Positions 16,940 to 24,963 of a stretch of DNA of 64,000 nt are shown one piece after another. Numbering within the stretch: position 1 is the first letter of the stretch; each line of letters begins with the position of its first letter. The position numbers and the translations under genes are program-made. The notes under the pieces are model-generated. The model was not told the DNA's origin. It saw only the letters and a list, made by a program, of their open reading frames with translations, and made no database searches. Source of the DNA: Streptococcus infantis SK970 (lineage in GTDB: Bacteria; Bacillota; Bacilli; Lactobacillales; Streptococcaceae); assembly GCA_000223255.2 (NCBI GenBank), contig AFUT01000001.1, positions 459,165 through 523,164 on the forward strand, written 5' to 3'.

Positions 16940-18528
16940 CTTTTCATTATGAACCAACTCCTTTTATGCTAGCTTCATCACATTATGATAAAAGTAAGGC
17001 TGATAGAGCAGTGACTTTTATTCAAAACCTTTGTCATACTAAAGGAAAATGGGCAGGTCAGAAGTTCATACTTTTACCTTGGCAGGAACAGATAGTACGA
17101 GATATATTTGGGATTGTTAAAGAAGATGGGAATAGACAATTTCTAACTGCTTATATTGAAATTCCCAAAAAGAATGGGAAGAGTGAACTAGCAGCAGCAA
17201 TAGCTCTTTATCTACTTTATGCAGATAATGAAGCCAGTGCAGAAGTTTATGGTGCAGCATGTGACCGAAATCAAGCTTCTATTGTATTCGATGTAGCAAA
17301 ACAAATGGTACTAATGAGTCGACCTTTAGAGAAACGTTCAAAAATAATGGGTGCTACGAAACGAATTGTTAACTACTCTAATGCAGGTTTCTATCAAGTT
17401 TTGTCCGCTGAGACTGGTACAAAACATGGTCTCAATGTTTCAGGACTCGTGTTTGACGAAATTCATGCGCAACCCAATCGCCACCTTTATGATGTCTTAA
17501 CTAAAGGTTCAGGAGATGCACGAGAACAACCCTTATTTTTCATCATTACTACTGCAGGAACAGATAAGAATTCAATTTGTTACGAGTTACACACAAAAGC
17601 ACTTGATATTTTAAACAGCAGAAAGAAAGATACATCTTTTTATCCTATCGTTTATGGTTTATCTGATGAAGAGGACTGGAATGACGAAAGTAACTGGTTA
17701 AAAGCTAATCCGTCATTAGGTCATACCATTGGCTTAGACCGTGTCAGAGAAGCATATAAACAAGCACTTGATAATCCTGCTGAAGAAAATGTATTCAAGC
17801 AACTACGGCTAAATATGTGGACAAATTCTACAGTTGCTTGGATTCCAGAACATGTATACAACAAAGGGGATACCCCAATCAATTTTGAAAGTTTGAAAGG
17901 TCGTGAGTGTTATGCAGGACTAGACTTGTCTAGTACATCCGATATCACAGCCTTTGTTTTAGTTTTTCCACCTAGGAATGAACTAGAAAATTACATCATT
18001 CTACCCTATTTCTGGTTACCAAAAGATACTCTTGAACTTCGTTGTCGTAGGGATCATGTTTTGTATGATGTATGGGAACGGCAAGGTTATCTAAAGACGA
18101 CAGAGGGTAATGTTGTTCATTATGGCTTTATAGAGAAGTTCATTGAGGAATTATCAAAGCTATACAATATAAAAGAAATCGCCTATGATAGATGGAATGC
18201 AACGCAAATGGTGCAGAATCTAGAAGATATGGGTCTGACGATGATTCCTTTTGGTCAGGGGTACAAGGATATGAGTCCACCGTCAAAGGAATTATTCAAA
18301 CTTATGATGGAAGGTCGTATACAACACGGAGGACAACCTGTTTTAAAATGGATGTCGCAAAACGTAGTTATGCGCCAAGACCCTGCAGGCAATATCAAAC
18401 CAGATAAAGAGAAATCAATTGAAAAAATCGATGGAATTGTTGCTCTTATAATGGGAATTGATAGATGTATTAGACACCAAAATAATGATAGTAGTATTTA
18501 TGATGAGCGAGGAATATTGAGCTTTTAG
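16936..18528 (+). CDS. Terminase large subunit
   Basis: This 530-residue packaging ATPase-nuclease has Walker A PKKNGKSELA (about residue 76), Walker B GLVFDEIHAQ (about 171), and a C-terminal RNase H-like nuclease with GLDLSSTSDITA (about 328) and IDGIVALIMGIDR near the end. It overlaps TerS. The next genes are a toxin-antitoxin pair, not the portal, so the late operon is interrupted here. Confidence 0.94.
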   Translation: MTFHYEPTPFMLASSHYDKSKADRAVTFIQNLCHTKGKWAGQKFILLPWQEQIVRDIFGIVKEDGNRQFLTAYIEIPKKNGKSELAAAIALYLLYADNEASAEVYGAACDRNQASIVFDVAKQMVLMSRPLEKRSKIMGATKRIVNYSNAGFYQVLSAETGTKHGLNVSGLVFDEIHAQPNRHLYDVLTKGSGDAREQPLFFIITTAGTDKNSICYELHTKALDILNSRKKDTSFYPIVYGLSDEEDWNDESNWLKANPSLGHTIGLDRVREAYKQALDNPAEENVFKQLRLNMWTNSTVAWIPEHVYNKGDTPINFESLKGRECYAGLDLSSTSDITAFVLVFPPRNELENYIILPYFWLPKDTLELRCRRDHVLYDVWERQGYLKTTEGNVVHYGFIEKFIEELSKLYNIKEIAYDRWNATQMVQNLEDMGLTMIPFGQGYKDMSPPSKELFKLMMEGRIQHGGQPVLKWMSQNVVMRQDPAGNIKPDKEKSIEKIDGIVALIMGIDRCIRHQNNDSSIYDERGILSF

Positions 18529-18577
18529 TTGAATTTTAAATATAAAGATGCTACAATGTATTTACAAATCATCTTTA
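18529..18577 (+). promoter_or_regulatory. Promoter and palindromic operator of the toxin-antitoxin pair
   Basis: TTGAAT (18529-18534), a 17-nt spacer and TACAAT (18552-18557) form a near-consensus promoter. The inverted repeat TAAAGATG (18543-18550) / CATCTTTA (18570-18577) spans the -10 box, as expected for antitoxin autorepression. Confidence 0.7.
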
Positions 18578-18593
18578 CAAAGAGGTATTAATC

Positions 18594-18887
18594 ATGGCAA
18601 GTACTCAACCTGTTAATTTTAGAGCAGATTCGACTTTTTACCAACAAACGAAAGAAATCTTAGCTGATGAAAAGTTAACCCTGTCAGATATCTTTAATGC
18701 TGCACTTCGTAAAATTGCGACAGGTGCGGTTGATCCCAAAGAGTTCGTATTTAGTGATTCACTAGAGACTCAATATCAGGTTGCTTTTGAAGACTTGAAA
18801 AAGGAAATCTTGTTGGGCCATCAAGAAATTGAGCAAGGTAAACTAACGTCTTTAGCAGATGTAAGAAAGGAATTTGGACTTGAGTAA
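18594..18887 (+). CDS. RelB/DinJ-family antitoxin
   Basis: This 97-residue protein has the ribbon-helix-helix start VNFRADSTFYQQTKEILADE, followed by LTLSDIFNAALRKIATG, typical of RelB/DinJ antitoxins. The C-terminal half is charged and would wrap the toxin. RBS AGAGG lies upstream of ATG 18594. It has its own promoter with a palindromic operator and overlaps the toxin gene by 8 bp, so the pair can be expressed from the silent prophage while late genes are off. Confidence 0.87.
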   Translation: MASTQPVNFRADSTFYQQTKEILADEKLTLSDIFNAALRKIATGAVDPKEFVFSDSLETQYQVAFEDLKKEILLGHQEIEQGKLTSLADVRKEFGLE

Positions 18888-19218
18888 TCATAAACGTTAC
18901 CATGTTTCTCTTACGGATCAAGCTAAGAAAGACTTGAGAGAAATACATGATTATATTGTACTGAATTTTTACAGCCAACAATCTGCCGATAGTAAATTAG
19001 ACCTTATTCTAACGGCGCTAGAAACTTTAGAAACCTTTCCAGAAGCATGCCCTTTGGTGTCGAGCCGAGGTTACGGTGAATTAACTGATGACGGAAAACG
19101 TTATCGATATATGCCAATTGAAAATTACTTAGCTTTTTATTATATCGACAAATATGAGGTTTATGTCTCCAGAATTTTAAATTCCAAGCAGAATTGGGCT
19201 AAGTTATTCAATAAGTAA
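18880..19218 (+). CDS. RelE/ParE-family toxin
   Basis: This protein of about 112 residues has the ParE/RelE core YHVSLTDQAKKDLREIHDYI, then GYGELTDDGKRYRYMPIENY and AFYYIDKYEVYVSRI. The fold is that of ribosome-dependent mRNA interferases or gyrase poisons; which of these is not decidable here. TTG 18880 is preferred to TTG 18874 because AGAAAGG is better spaced from it. The gene overlaps the antitoxin and is closed by a hairpin terminator, making a self-contained addiction cassette between TerL and portal. Confidence 0.87.
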   Translation: MSNHKRYHVSLTDQAKKDLREIHDYIVLNFYSQQSADSKLDLILTALETLETFPEACPLVSSRGYGELTDDGKRYRYMPIENYLAFYYIDKYEVYVSRILNSKQNWAKLFNK

Positions 19219-19237
19219 ATTCAATTTTAATTCGTAG

Positions 19238-19263
19238 AGCATCTCACAAAAGAGGTGCTTTTA
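19238..19263 (+). terminator. Terminator of the toxin-antitoxin cassette
   Basis: AGCATCTC (19238-19245) pairs with GAGGTGCT (19252-19259) with one G-U pair, followed by TTTTATT. Confidence 0.7.
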
Positions 19264-19287
19264 TTGTACTCAAAAATGGAGGATTAG

Positions 19288-21264
19288 ATGGGATTTTTAG
19301 AATTTATTGGAAGAAAAAGATCACGAGATAAACCGCGTAATAGCTATGAGGGACAGGACTTTTCCTATCTCTTTGGACGAACTTCTAGTGGAGAAAATGT
19401 GGATGAGTTTAAGGCCATGCAGACTACAGCTGTTTATGCTTGTGTGAGAATATTAGCTGAAGCTGTCGCTTCTCTACCCATTCATATATACGAAAGAACA
19501 TCTAATGGGAGAGAGAAAAAATTTGAACACCCTCTATATTTCTTACTTCATGATGAACCAAATCCAGAGATGTCTTCTTTTGTCTTTCGTGAAACTTTGA
19601 TGACTCATCTTTTGATATGGGGCAATGCCTATATTCAAATCATAAGGGATAAGAGCGGTCAGGTTATCAGTTTGTATCCTTTGTTACCAGATAAAATGTC
19701 AGTACATCGTGATGAAAATGGGAAACTTTACTACAAATATCAACGTCAGACCGAAGAAAATCCAAATTTCAGGGATAAAGGCAGTGTTATTTTAAAACAA
19801 GAAGATGTCCTTCACATTCCCGGACTTGGTTTTGATGGATTGATTGGCTATTCTCCCATCGCATTAGCAAAGAACGCAATTGGAATGACCTTGGCTACAG
19901 AGAATTACGGAGCATCATTCTTTAAAAATGGTGCAAATCCAGGTGGTGTATTGGAACATCCAGGGATTTTGAAGGATCCAAAAAGAGTACGTGATTCTTG
20001 GAATGCGGTTTATAACGGTGTCACAAACGCACATAAAGTTGCAGTTCTAGAAGAAGGGATGAAGTACACTCAAATAGGTATTCCACCAGAAGAAGCGCAA
20101 TTCTTACAGACTCGGAAGTTTCAAATCAATGAGATTGCACGTTTGTATAGGATACCACCACATATGATTGGTGATTTAGAAAAATCTTCATTTTCAAACA
20201 TCGAGCAACAATCACTAGAGTTTGTTAAATACACATTAGACCCTTGGGTAGTTCGTTTAGAACAGGCCTTCAAGAGGTCTCTTTTTTTACCTGAAGAGAA
20301 GAAGAAGTACTTTGTTAAGTTCAATGTAGATGGTTTATTACGTGGAGATTATCAAAGTCGTATGAGTGGGTATGCTATTGCAAGACAGAATGGCTGGCTA
20401 TCTACAAATGATATTCGAGAACTTGAAGATTTAAATCTTTTAACAGATGAAGAAGGAGGAAACCTTTATTTGATTAACGGAAATATGACTAAATTAAAAG
20501 ATGCTGGTGGTTTTATGACAAAACAGGTAATTGAACAACCTCAAGAAAACCAAAGGAGGAAGAAGATGCGTAAATTTTGGAGTTTTTCAGACGAAGGGAA
20601 TATTCGCACTCTTCGTATTGAAGGACAGATTGCTGATGAAACATGGTTTGGAGATGAAGTTACTCCACAACTCTTTAAAAATGATTTAAATGCAGGAAAA
20701 GGTGATATCACCCTCTGGATAAATAGTCCAGGGGGTGATATTTTTGCTGCAGCACAAATTTATAACATGCTGATGGATTACAAAGGAAATGTGCATGTCA
20801 TAATTGATGGCCTTGCCGCTAGCGCTGCCAGTGTCATTGCCATGGCTGGAACAACAGTATCCATGAGTCCTGTTGCAATGATGATGATTCACAATCCATG
20901 GACAATTGCACAAGGTGAAGCTAAGGATATGGAAAAGGTCATTGAAATGTTGGGGGAAATCAAAGAGTCTATTATGAATGCCTATGAGTTAAGAACAGGA
21001 TTATCTAGGGCAAAAATCTCACATTTAATGGATTCTGAATCATGGTTTAATGCGAGAAAAGCAGTTGAACTTGGTTTTGCGGACAAGATTTTATTCGGCA
21101 AAGATGAACATAAAGAAGAGCTAGAACTTAGCAGTTATTCATTTAGTAGAGCCACTGCGGATCATAACCTTGTTGTTAAACTTCAAGCCAAAATAGATAG
21201 CTACAAACCTTTATCAACGACTCCTCTCAATCAGTTAAGAAAACGATTAGATTTATTGAAATAA
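19288..21264 (+). CDS. Portal protein fused to ClpP-like prohead protease
   Basis: The 658-residue reading frame joins two proteins that are normally separate. Residues 1 to about 420 are an HK97-type portal (TTAVYACVRILAEAVASLPI, NPGGVLEHPG, IEQQSLEFVKYTLDPW). From residue 427 (MRKFWSFSDEGN) follows an S14 ClpP-like protease with oxyanion segment NSPGGDI, nucleophile in LAASAAS, His in MMMIHNPW and a later acidic partner. A strong AAAGGAGG site precedes the internal ATG 20566, so the protease is probably also made alone. RBS GGAGG precedes ATG 19288. The fusion might be natural or the portal stop may have been lost. Confidence 0.92.
   Translation: MGFLEFIGRKRSRDKPRNSYEGQDFSYLFGRTSSGENVDEFKAMQTTAVYACVRILAEAVASLPIHIYERTSNGREKKFEHPLYFLLHDEPNPEMSSFVFRETLMTHLLIWGNAYIQIIRDKSGQVISLYPLLPDKMSVHRDENGKLYYKYQRQTEENPNFRDKGSVILKQEDVLHIPGLGFDGLIGYSPIALAKNAIGMTLATENYGASFFKNGANPGGVLEHPGILKDPKRVRDSWNAVYNGVTNAHKVAVLEEGMKYTQIGIPPEEAQFLQTRKFQINEIARLYRIPPHMIGDLEKSSFSNIEQQSLEFVKYTLDPWVVRLEQAFKRSLFLPEEKKKYFVKFNVDGLLRGDYQSRMSGYAIARQNGWLSTNDIRELEDLNLLTDEEGGNLYLINGNMTKLKDAGGFMTKQVIEQPQENQRRKKMRKFWSFSDEGNIRTLRIEGQIADETWFGDEVTPQLFKNDLNAGKGDITLWINSPGGDIFAAAQIYNMLMDYKGNVHVIIDGLAASAASVIAMAGTTVSMSPVAMMMIHNPWTIAQGEAKDMEKVIEMLGEIKESIMNAYELRTGLSRAKISHLMDSESWFNARKAVELGFADKILFGKDEHKEELELSSYSFSRATADHNLVVKLQAKIDSYKPLSTTPLNQLRKRLDLLK
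20552..20568 (+). promoter_or_regulatory. Internal ribosome binding site for the protease part
   Basis: AAAGGAGG (about 20552-20559) lies 6 nt before an in-frame ATG at 20566 inside the portal-protease reading frame. This is the usual start of the phage ClpP-like protease. Confidence 0.7.
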
Positions 21265-21282
21265 TGAAAGGAAAACTAACCT

Positions 21283-22487
21283 ATGTCTAAATTACTTGAA
21301 TTAAAAGAAAACGAAATCAAGCTTGGGAACAAGCAAAAACTTTCCTAGACTCAGTGCGAACTGAAGATGGTTTAGTCTCAGAAGAAGATTCTCAACGCTA
21401 TGATGAAATGGAAAGTAAAATCAATCGCTATAATCAAGAAATCGCTCGCTTAGAACGACAAGAAAAGATTGATCTAGAACTTGCTCAACCAACTTCTCAG
21501 GCTTTGACAAGACAGCCTACCACTGTCTTAAAAGATAGTGAGGTAGAAGATGAGAAGAAGGGAACTAAGTCTGATGTCTATTCCAAAATCTTTTGGACGA
21601 ATGTCCGTAAGCGTAACTTCTTTGATGTTAAGGATGTTCTTCGTGTTGGAGAAGATACAGAGGGTGGCCATTTAGTACCTGATGAGTATGAGAAAAAACT
21701 AGTTCAAGGTCTTCAAGAAGAGAATTTCTTCCGAAGTCTAGCAACCGTCATTAAAACATCAAGTGGAGAGCGGAAGATTCCAGTTGTTACAGGGCATGGA
21801 ACTGCGTCATGGATGGATGAAAATGGACTTTATCCTGAAACTGATGAGACATTTGGTCAAGTAACACTTGATTCACATAAGATTGGAACAGCTATTCGAA
21901 TCTCAGAAGAATTGTTAAATGACTCAGTATTTGATTTAGAATCCTATATGACTAGTGAGTTTGCACGACGTATTGGTACAGAAGAAGAGAAATCCTTCCT
22001 TATTGGAGATGGCTCAAAGAAACCAACAGGAATCTTTACGCAAGCAAATGTTACTGGTCCTACAACGACGACTAAAGACATTACGTTTGATGACATGATT
22101 GAATTGTATCATTCTCTTCCTGCTCCGTATCGTAAAAATGCAGTATGGATTCTTCATGATACAACTGTCAAAGCAATCCGTAAACTGAAAGACAATAACG
22201 GAAATTATATTTGGCAACCGTCTACACAAGCTGGACAACCAGATTTAATTCTTAACCGTCCATACTATACATCTACCTTTGCACCTCTACCTGAACAGGG
22301 GAATAAAGCCATTGCATTTGGAGATTTCTCATATTACTGGATTGCAGACCGCCAAGGACGTACTTTTAAACGTCTCAATGAACTTTATGCTAATAATGGT
22401 CAAATTGGTTTTCTTGCATCTCAACGTGTTGATGGGAAATTAGTATTACCAGAAGCAGTAAAAATTTTAACTGTGAAAGCAAAATAA
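21283..22487 (+). pseudogene. Major capsid protein (HK97 fold), frameshifted near the start
   Basis: The HK97-type major capsid precursor is 401 residues after repair. ATG 21283 begins MSKLLELKE; the run A4 at 21308-21311 lacks one A, and adding it restores KRNQAWEQAKTFLDSV and joins the long downstream frame. Residues to about 100 form the coiled-coil delta domain removed by the protease encoded just upstream. The shell part shows EGGHLVPDEYEKKLVQGL, TFGQVTLDSHKIGTAIRISE, SFLIGDGSKKPTGIFT and YANNGQIGFLASQRVDGKLV. It is the most abundant virion protein, so a true frameshift here would abolish phage production. Confidence 0.92.
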
Positions 22488-22489
22488 TC

Positions 22490-22747
22490 ATGATAAGTCT
22501 AGAAGAAGCAAAACTTTACCTTAAGGTAGAAAACACAGATGAAGATGACTTGATTACGCAATTGATTGATACGAGTAAAAAACTCTGTGAAGAAACATTA
22601 AGGCAGAATACTTACAGTGAGGTTCTAAGAATGGCAATCCTGTATGGGGTTGCCTATCTTTATGAACACCGTGAAACAGCTAATTATAAAGAGTTAAAAC
22701 AAATGTTATATCACCTACTATTAGCTGATAGGAAGGATATTTTTTGA
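22490..22747 (+). CDS. Head-tail connector protein (gp6-like)
   Basis: This 85-residue protein starts MISLEEAKLYLKVENTDED and contains LITQLIDTSKKLCEETL and LYGVAYLYEHRE. This is the all-helical phage head-tail connector (gp6/gp15-like) that rings the portal. It sits directly after the capsid gene in the canonical order. Its TGA overlaps the start of the next gene. Confidence 0.88.
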   Translation: MISLEEAKLYLKVENTDEDDLITQLIDTSKKLCEETLRQNTYSEVLRMAILYGVAYLYEHRETANYKELKQMLYHLLLADRKDIF

Positions 22748-23118
22748 TGAAAATCGCTCCGTTACGTGACCGTCTTACATTTGAAGTGCGTAAAATTGTG
22801 GTTGATGAAATTGGAAATGAATCCTCAGTTTGGAACACGGTTTTCCAAAGATGGTGTTCTAGTCGCCCATTGACCTTGACAGAAAATGAGGGGAGTGTGT
22901 CTAAACTTCTTTATAACAAAATTCAATTTACACTAAGGTACGACAAAGCGGTACTAAATCTAAGTTCATTAAAAACTAGGATAAAGTACAGAGACGCCTA
23001 CTTTACGGTAGATTCAATTGATGGTGATAGCGTTCCTAGGCAATTGATTTATATTGTAGCAACTAAGGAGAATGACTATGAACAGGATAGGAATGGATGG
23101 GTTGGAAAAAGTAATTGA
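22747..23118 (+). CDS. Head-tail adaptor / head closure protein
   Basis: This 123-residue protein belongs to the SPP1 gp16-like head closure family: MKIAPLRDRLTFEVRKIVVD, then VFQRWCSSRP, and VDSIDGDSVPRQLIYIVA at the end. ATG 22747 overlaps the previous stop (TGATG). It completes the connector after DNA packaging. Its 3' end overlaps the next gene. Confidence 0.85.
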   Translation: MKIAPLRDRLTFEVRKIVVDEIGNESSVWNTVFQRWCSSRPLTLTENEGSVSKLLYNKIQFTLRYDKAVLNLSSLKTRIKYRDAYFTVDSIDGDSVPRQLIYIVATKENDYEQDRNGWVGKSN

Positions 23119-23446
23119 TCAAGAGTTGGATGATTACATTAAAGAAACGACATCTATAATGCGAGAAGTAGTGGAAGAAGTTACAGACAATGCTGTAGAT
23201 ACTTTAAAAATCTCTTCTCCACGAAAAACTGGTAAGTATGCACGAGGTTGGAAAAGCAAGACCACAAGTGATAGTTCTACAGGCTTAACAAAGTCTATTC
23301 ACAACCGAACACCAGGCTTAACTCATCTCCTAGAAAATGGTCACGCTAAACAAAATGGTGGTCGAGTAGAAGGGCAAAAACATATTGAAATCGTTGAAAA
23401 AAGTGCTGTTAAGTCACTTGAAGATAAGCTGAAACAAAGATTGTGA
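23078..23446 (+). CDS. HK97 gp10-like tail completion protein
   Basis: This 122-residue protein has the HK97-gp10 family pattern: early helices (VIDQELDDYIKETTSIMREV), then SSPRKTGKYARGWKSKT and LTHLLENGHAKQNGG, a hallmark of this family. ATG 23078 is preferred to 23072 because AAGGAG is correctly spaced from it. It helps join tails to heads. Confidence 0.87.
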   Translation: MNRIGMDGLEKVIDQELDDYIKETTSIMREVVEEVTDNAVDTLKISSPRKTGKYARGWKSKTTSDSSTGLTKSIHNRTPGLTHLLENGHAKQNGGRVEGQKHIEIVEKSAVKSLEDKLKQRL

Positions 23447-23453
23447 GGATTTC

Positions 23454-23779
23454 ATGACATTAAAAGATTTCTATAAGATTTTAACAAAAATAAAGTTGCC
23501 AGTAGCTTATCATCATTTTGAAGAAGGAAGAAGTCCAGCACCACCATTTATTGTATATCTTGTTAAGGACTCTGAAAATGCTGGAGCTGATAATTGGAGC
23601 TATCATAAGACTCTTAATCTTCAAGTGGAACTATATACCTTAAAGAAGGACTTAGAAATCGAAACTAAGATGGATGACTTATTTGATAGTCATTCAATTT
23701 TTTTGACAAAGTAGAGAATTATATCTCAACTGAAAAACTCTATCAAATTACATATTACATTTCATTAAAAGGAGGATAG
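23454..23779 (+). pseudogene. Minor tail/tail terminator-like protein, frameshifted near the end
   Basis: The protein has 108 residues after repair. It opens MTLKDFYKILTKIKLPVAYH and has the FEEGRSPAPPFIVYL and NLQVELYTLKKD pattern of siphophage tail terminator/gp11-like proteins. The T7 run at 23698-23704 lacks one T. Adding it replaces the premature end with FFDKVENYISTEKLYQITYY and a stop at 23777-23779, just before the tail tube ribosome site. It lies in the expected place between tail completion and tail tube genes. Confidence 0.82.
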
Positions 23780-23781
23780 TT

Positions 23782-24350
23782 ATGACTGAAAAAATAAAGT
23801 CACCTTTGGACTACAAGATGTACATTGGGCAGAAGTTACAACTGAAGCTTCAAATGGCGCATTGACTTATGGAACGATTGAACGATTACGAGGTGCAGCA
23901 GAACTAACCTTAGAACCGACTGGTGACAAAGGTTCATACAAGGCGGATAATATCAACTTTTATACTTCGGAATCAAATGATGGTTATGAGGGAACATTGA
24001 AGCTCGCCTTATTAACTCAAGAATTTTTAACTCGTGTGTTGGGAGAAAAATTGGATCCAACAACGAAAACAATTTCTGAAATCGCAAATGCTGAAAAGAA
24101 GAATTTCGCTCTGATGTTTCGTTTTGAAGGAGATAAGAAAGAAACACTTCATGTTTTGTATTACTGTTACGCATCACGTCCGTCAATGGGATCAAAAACA
24201 AAATCTGGTTCAGATATTAATGAGGTTGAGCTAAACTTTACTGCAAGTCCTCGGCCACTTGATAAGGTGGTTCGTCGCAAAACGACAGAAGAAACAAGTG
24301 ATGAGATTCGTCAGAATTGGTTCAAGGAAGTCTTTGAACCTCGTGAATAA
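23782..24350 (+). pseudogene. Major tail (tube) protein, frameshifted at codon 4-6
   Basis: This is the tail tube protein of the phi13/TP901-like type, 189 residues after repair. ATG 23782 follows AAAGGAGG. The A6 run 23789-23794 needs one more A to give MTEKNKVTFGLQDVHWAEVT joined to GTIERLRGAAELTLEP. Later segments YTSESNDGYEGTLKLALLT and FNKASRP-like ASPRPLDKVVRRKT fit tube subunits. It polymerises around the tape measure. Confidence 0.88.
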
Positions 24351-24361
24351 AGGAGTTACAG

Positions 24362-24945
24362 ATGAGAGATAGTATTACAATTTCAGGAAAGACCTATGAA
24401 TTAGCTACTAATGCCTATACACCGATTGCTTATAAAGAACAGTTTGGTAAAGATTATTTTCAAGACTTGTTTTCAATGGTGAGTACGCAGTCAATTCTCG
24501 ATAAGATTGAACACCTAAATGAGGAAGAAAAACTCGAAACTGGTGACATTGATCTATCTATCCTGACCAATTTTGATATGACTTTTTTTCACAGAATTTT
24601 TTGGGTATTTGCGAAATCTGCTAATCCAAGAATTAAACCATTCAAAGAATTCTTTATGGAGATGGAGGAGTTTCCAGTTCAAGAAGTAGCAACTATCTTA
24701 ATGAACATGCTTAACCAAGGAATGAATACAAGAAAAAAGCAGATCAAACAGAAACAGCAAGTGAAGAAATCTTTACGGTAGAAAGCTATCTATTTTGTTG
24801 TAAGGAAACTGGTTTATCCATAGATGACTTAAAACATATTTCAATTGGGATGGCTCTTGATTATCAAACTGACTATGTAAACTTGAGAATAAATGAATCA
24901 AGTCAATCTAGAAAAGCGAATCAAAGTGACTTTGATAATTTTTAA
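24362..24945 (+). CDS. Tail assembly chaperone, short and -1 frameshifted long forms (gpG/gpGT-like)
   Basis: The zero-frame product ends at 24781 (139 residues, MRDSITISGKTYELATNAYT onward). A heptamer A-AAA-AAG at 24733-24739 in the correct frame allows -1 slippage. The -1 frame then continues through ADQTETASEEIF, CCKETGLSIDDLKH and LDYQTDYVNLR to TAA 24943-24945, giving 195 residues. This arrangement before a tape measure gene is the conserved two-form tail chaperone of siphophages. Unlike the other frame breaks here, this one is expected and should not be corrected. Confidence 0.85.
24733..24739 (+). promoter_or_regulatory. Programmed -1 frameshift slippery site A-AAA-AAG
   Basis: The heptamer is in the X-XXY-YYZ frame relative to the gene starting at 24362, the classic bacterial slippery sequence. 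It lies about 40 nt before the zero-frame stop. Confidence 0.8.
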
Positions 24946-24963
24946 TAGAAAGGAGAGGTGACC

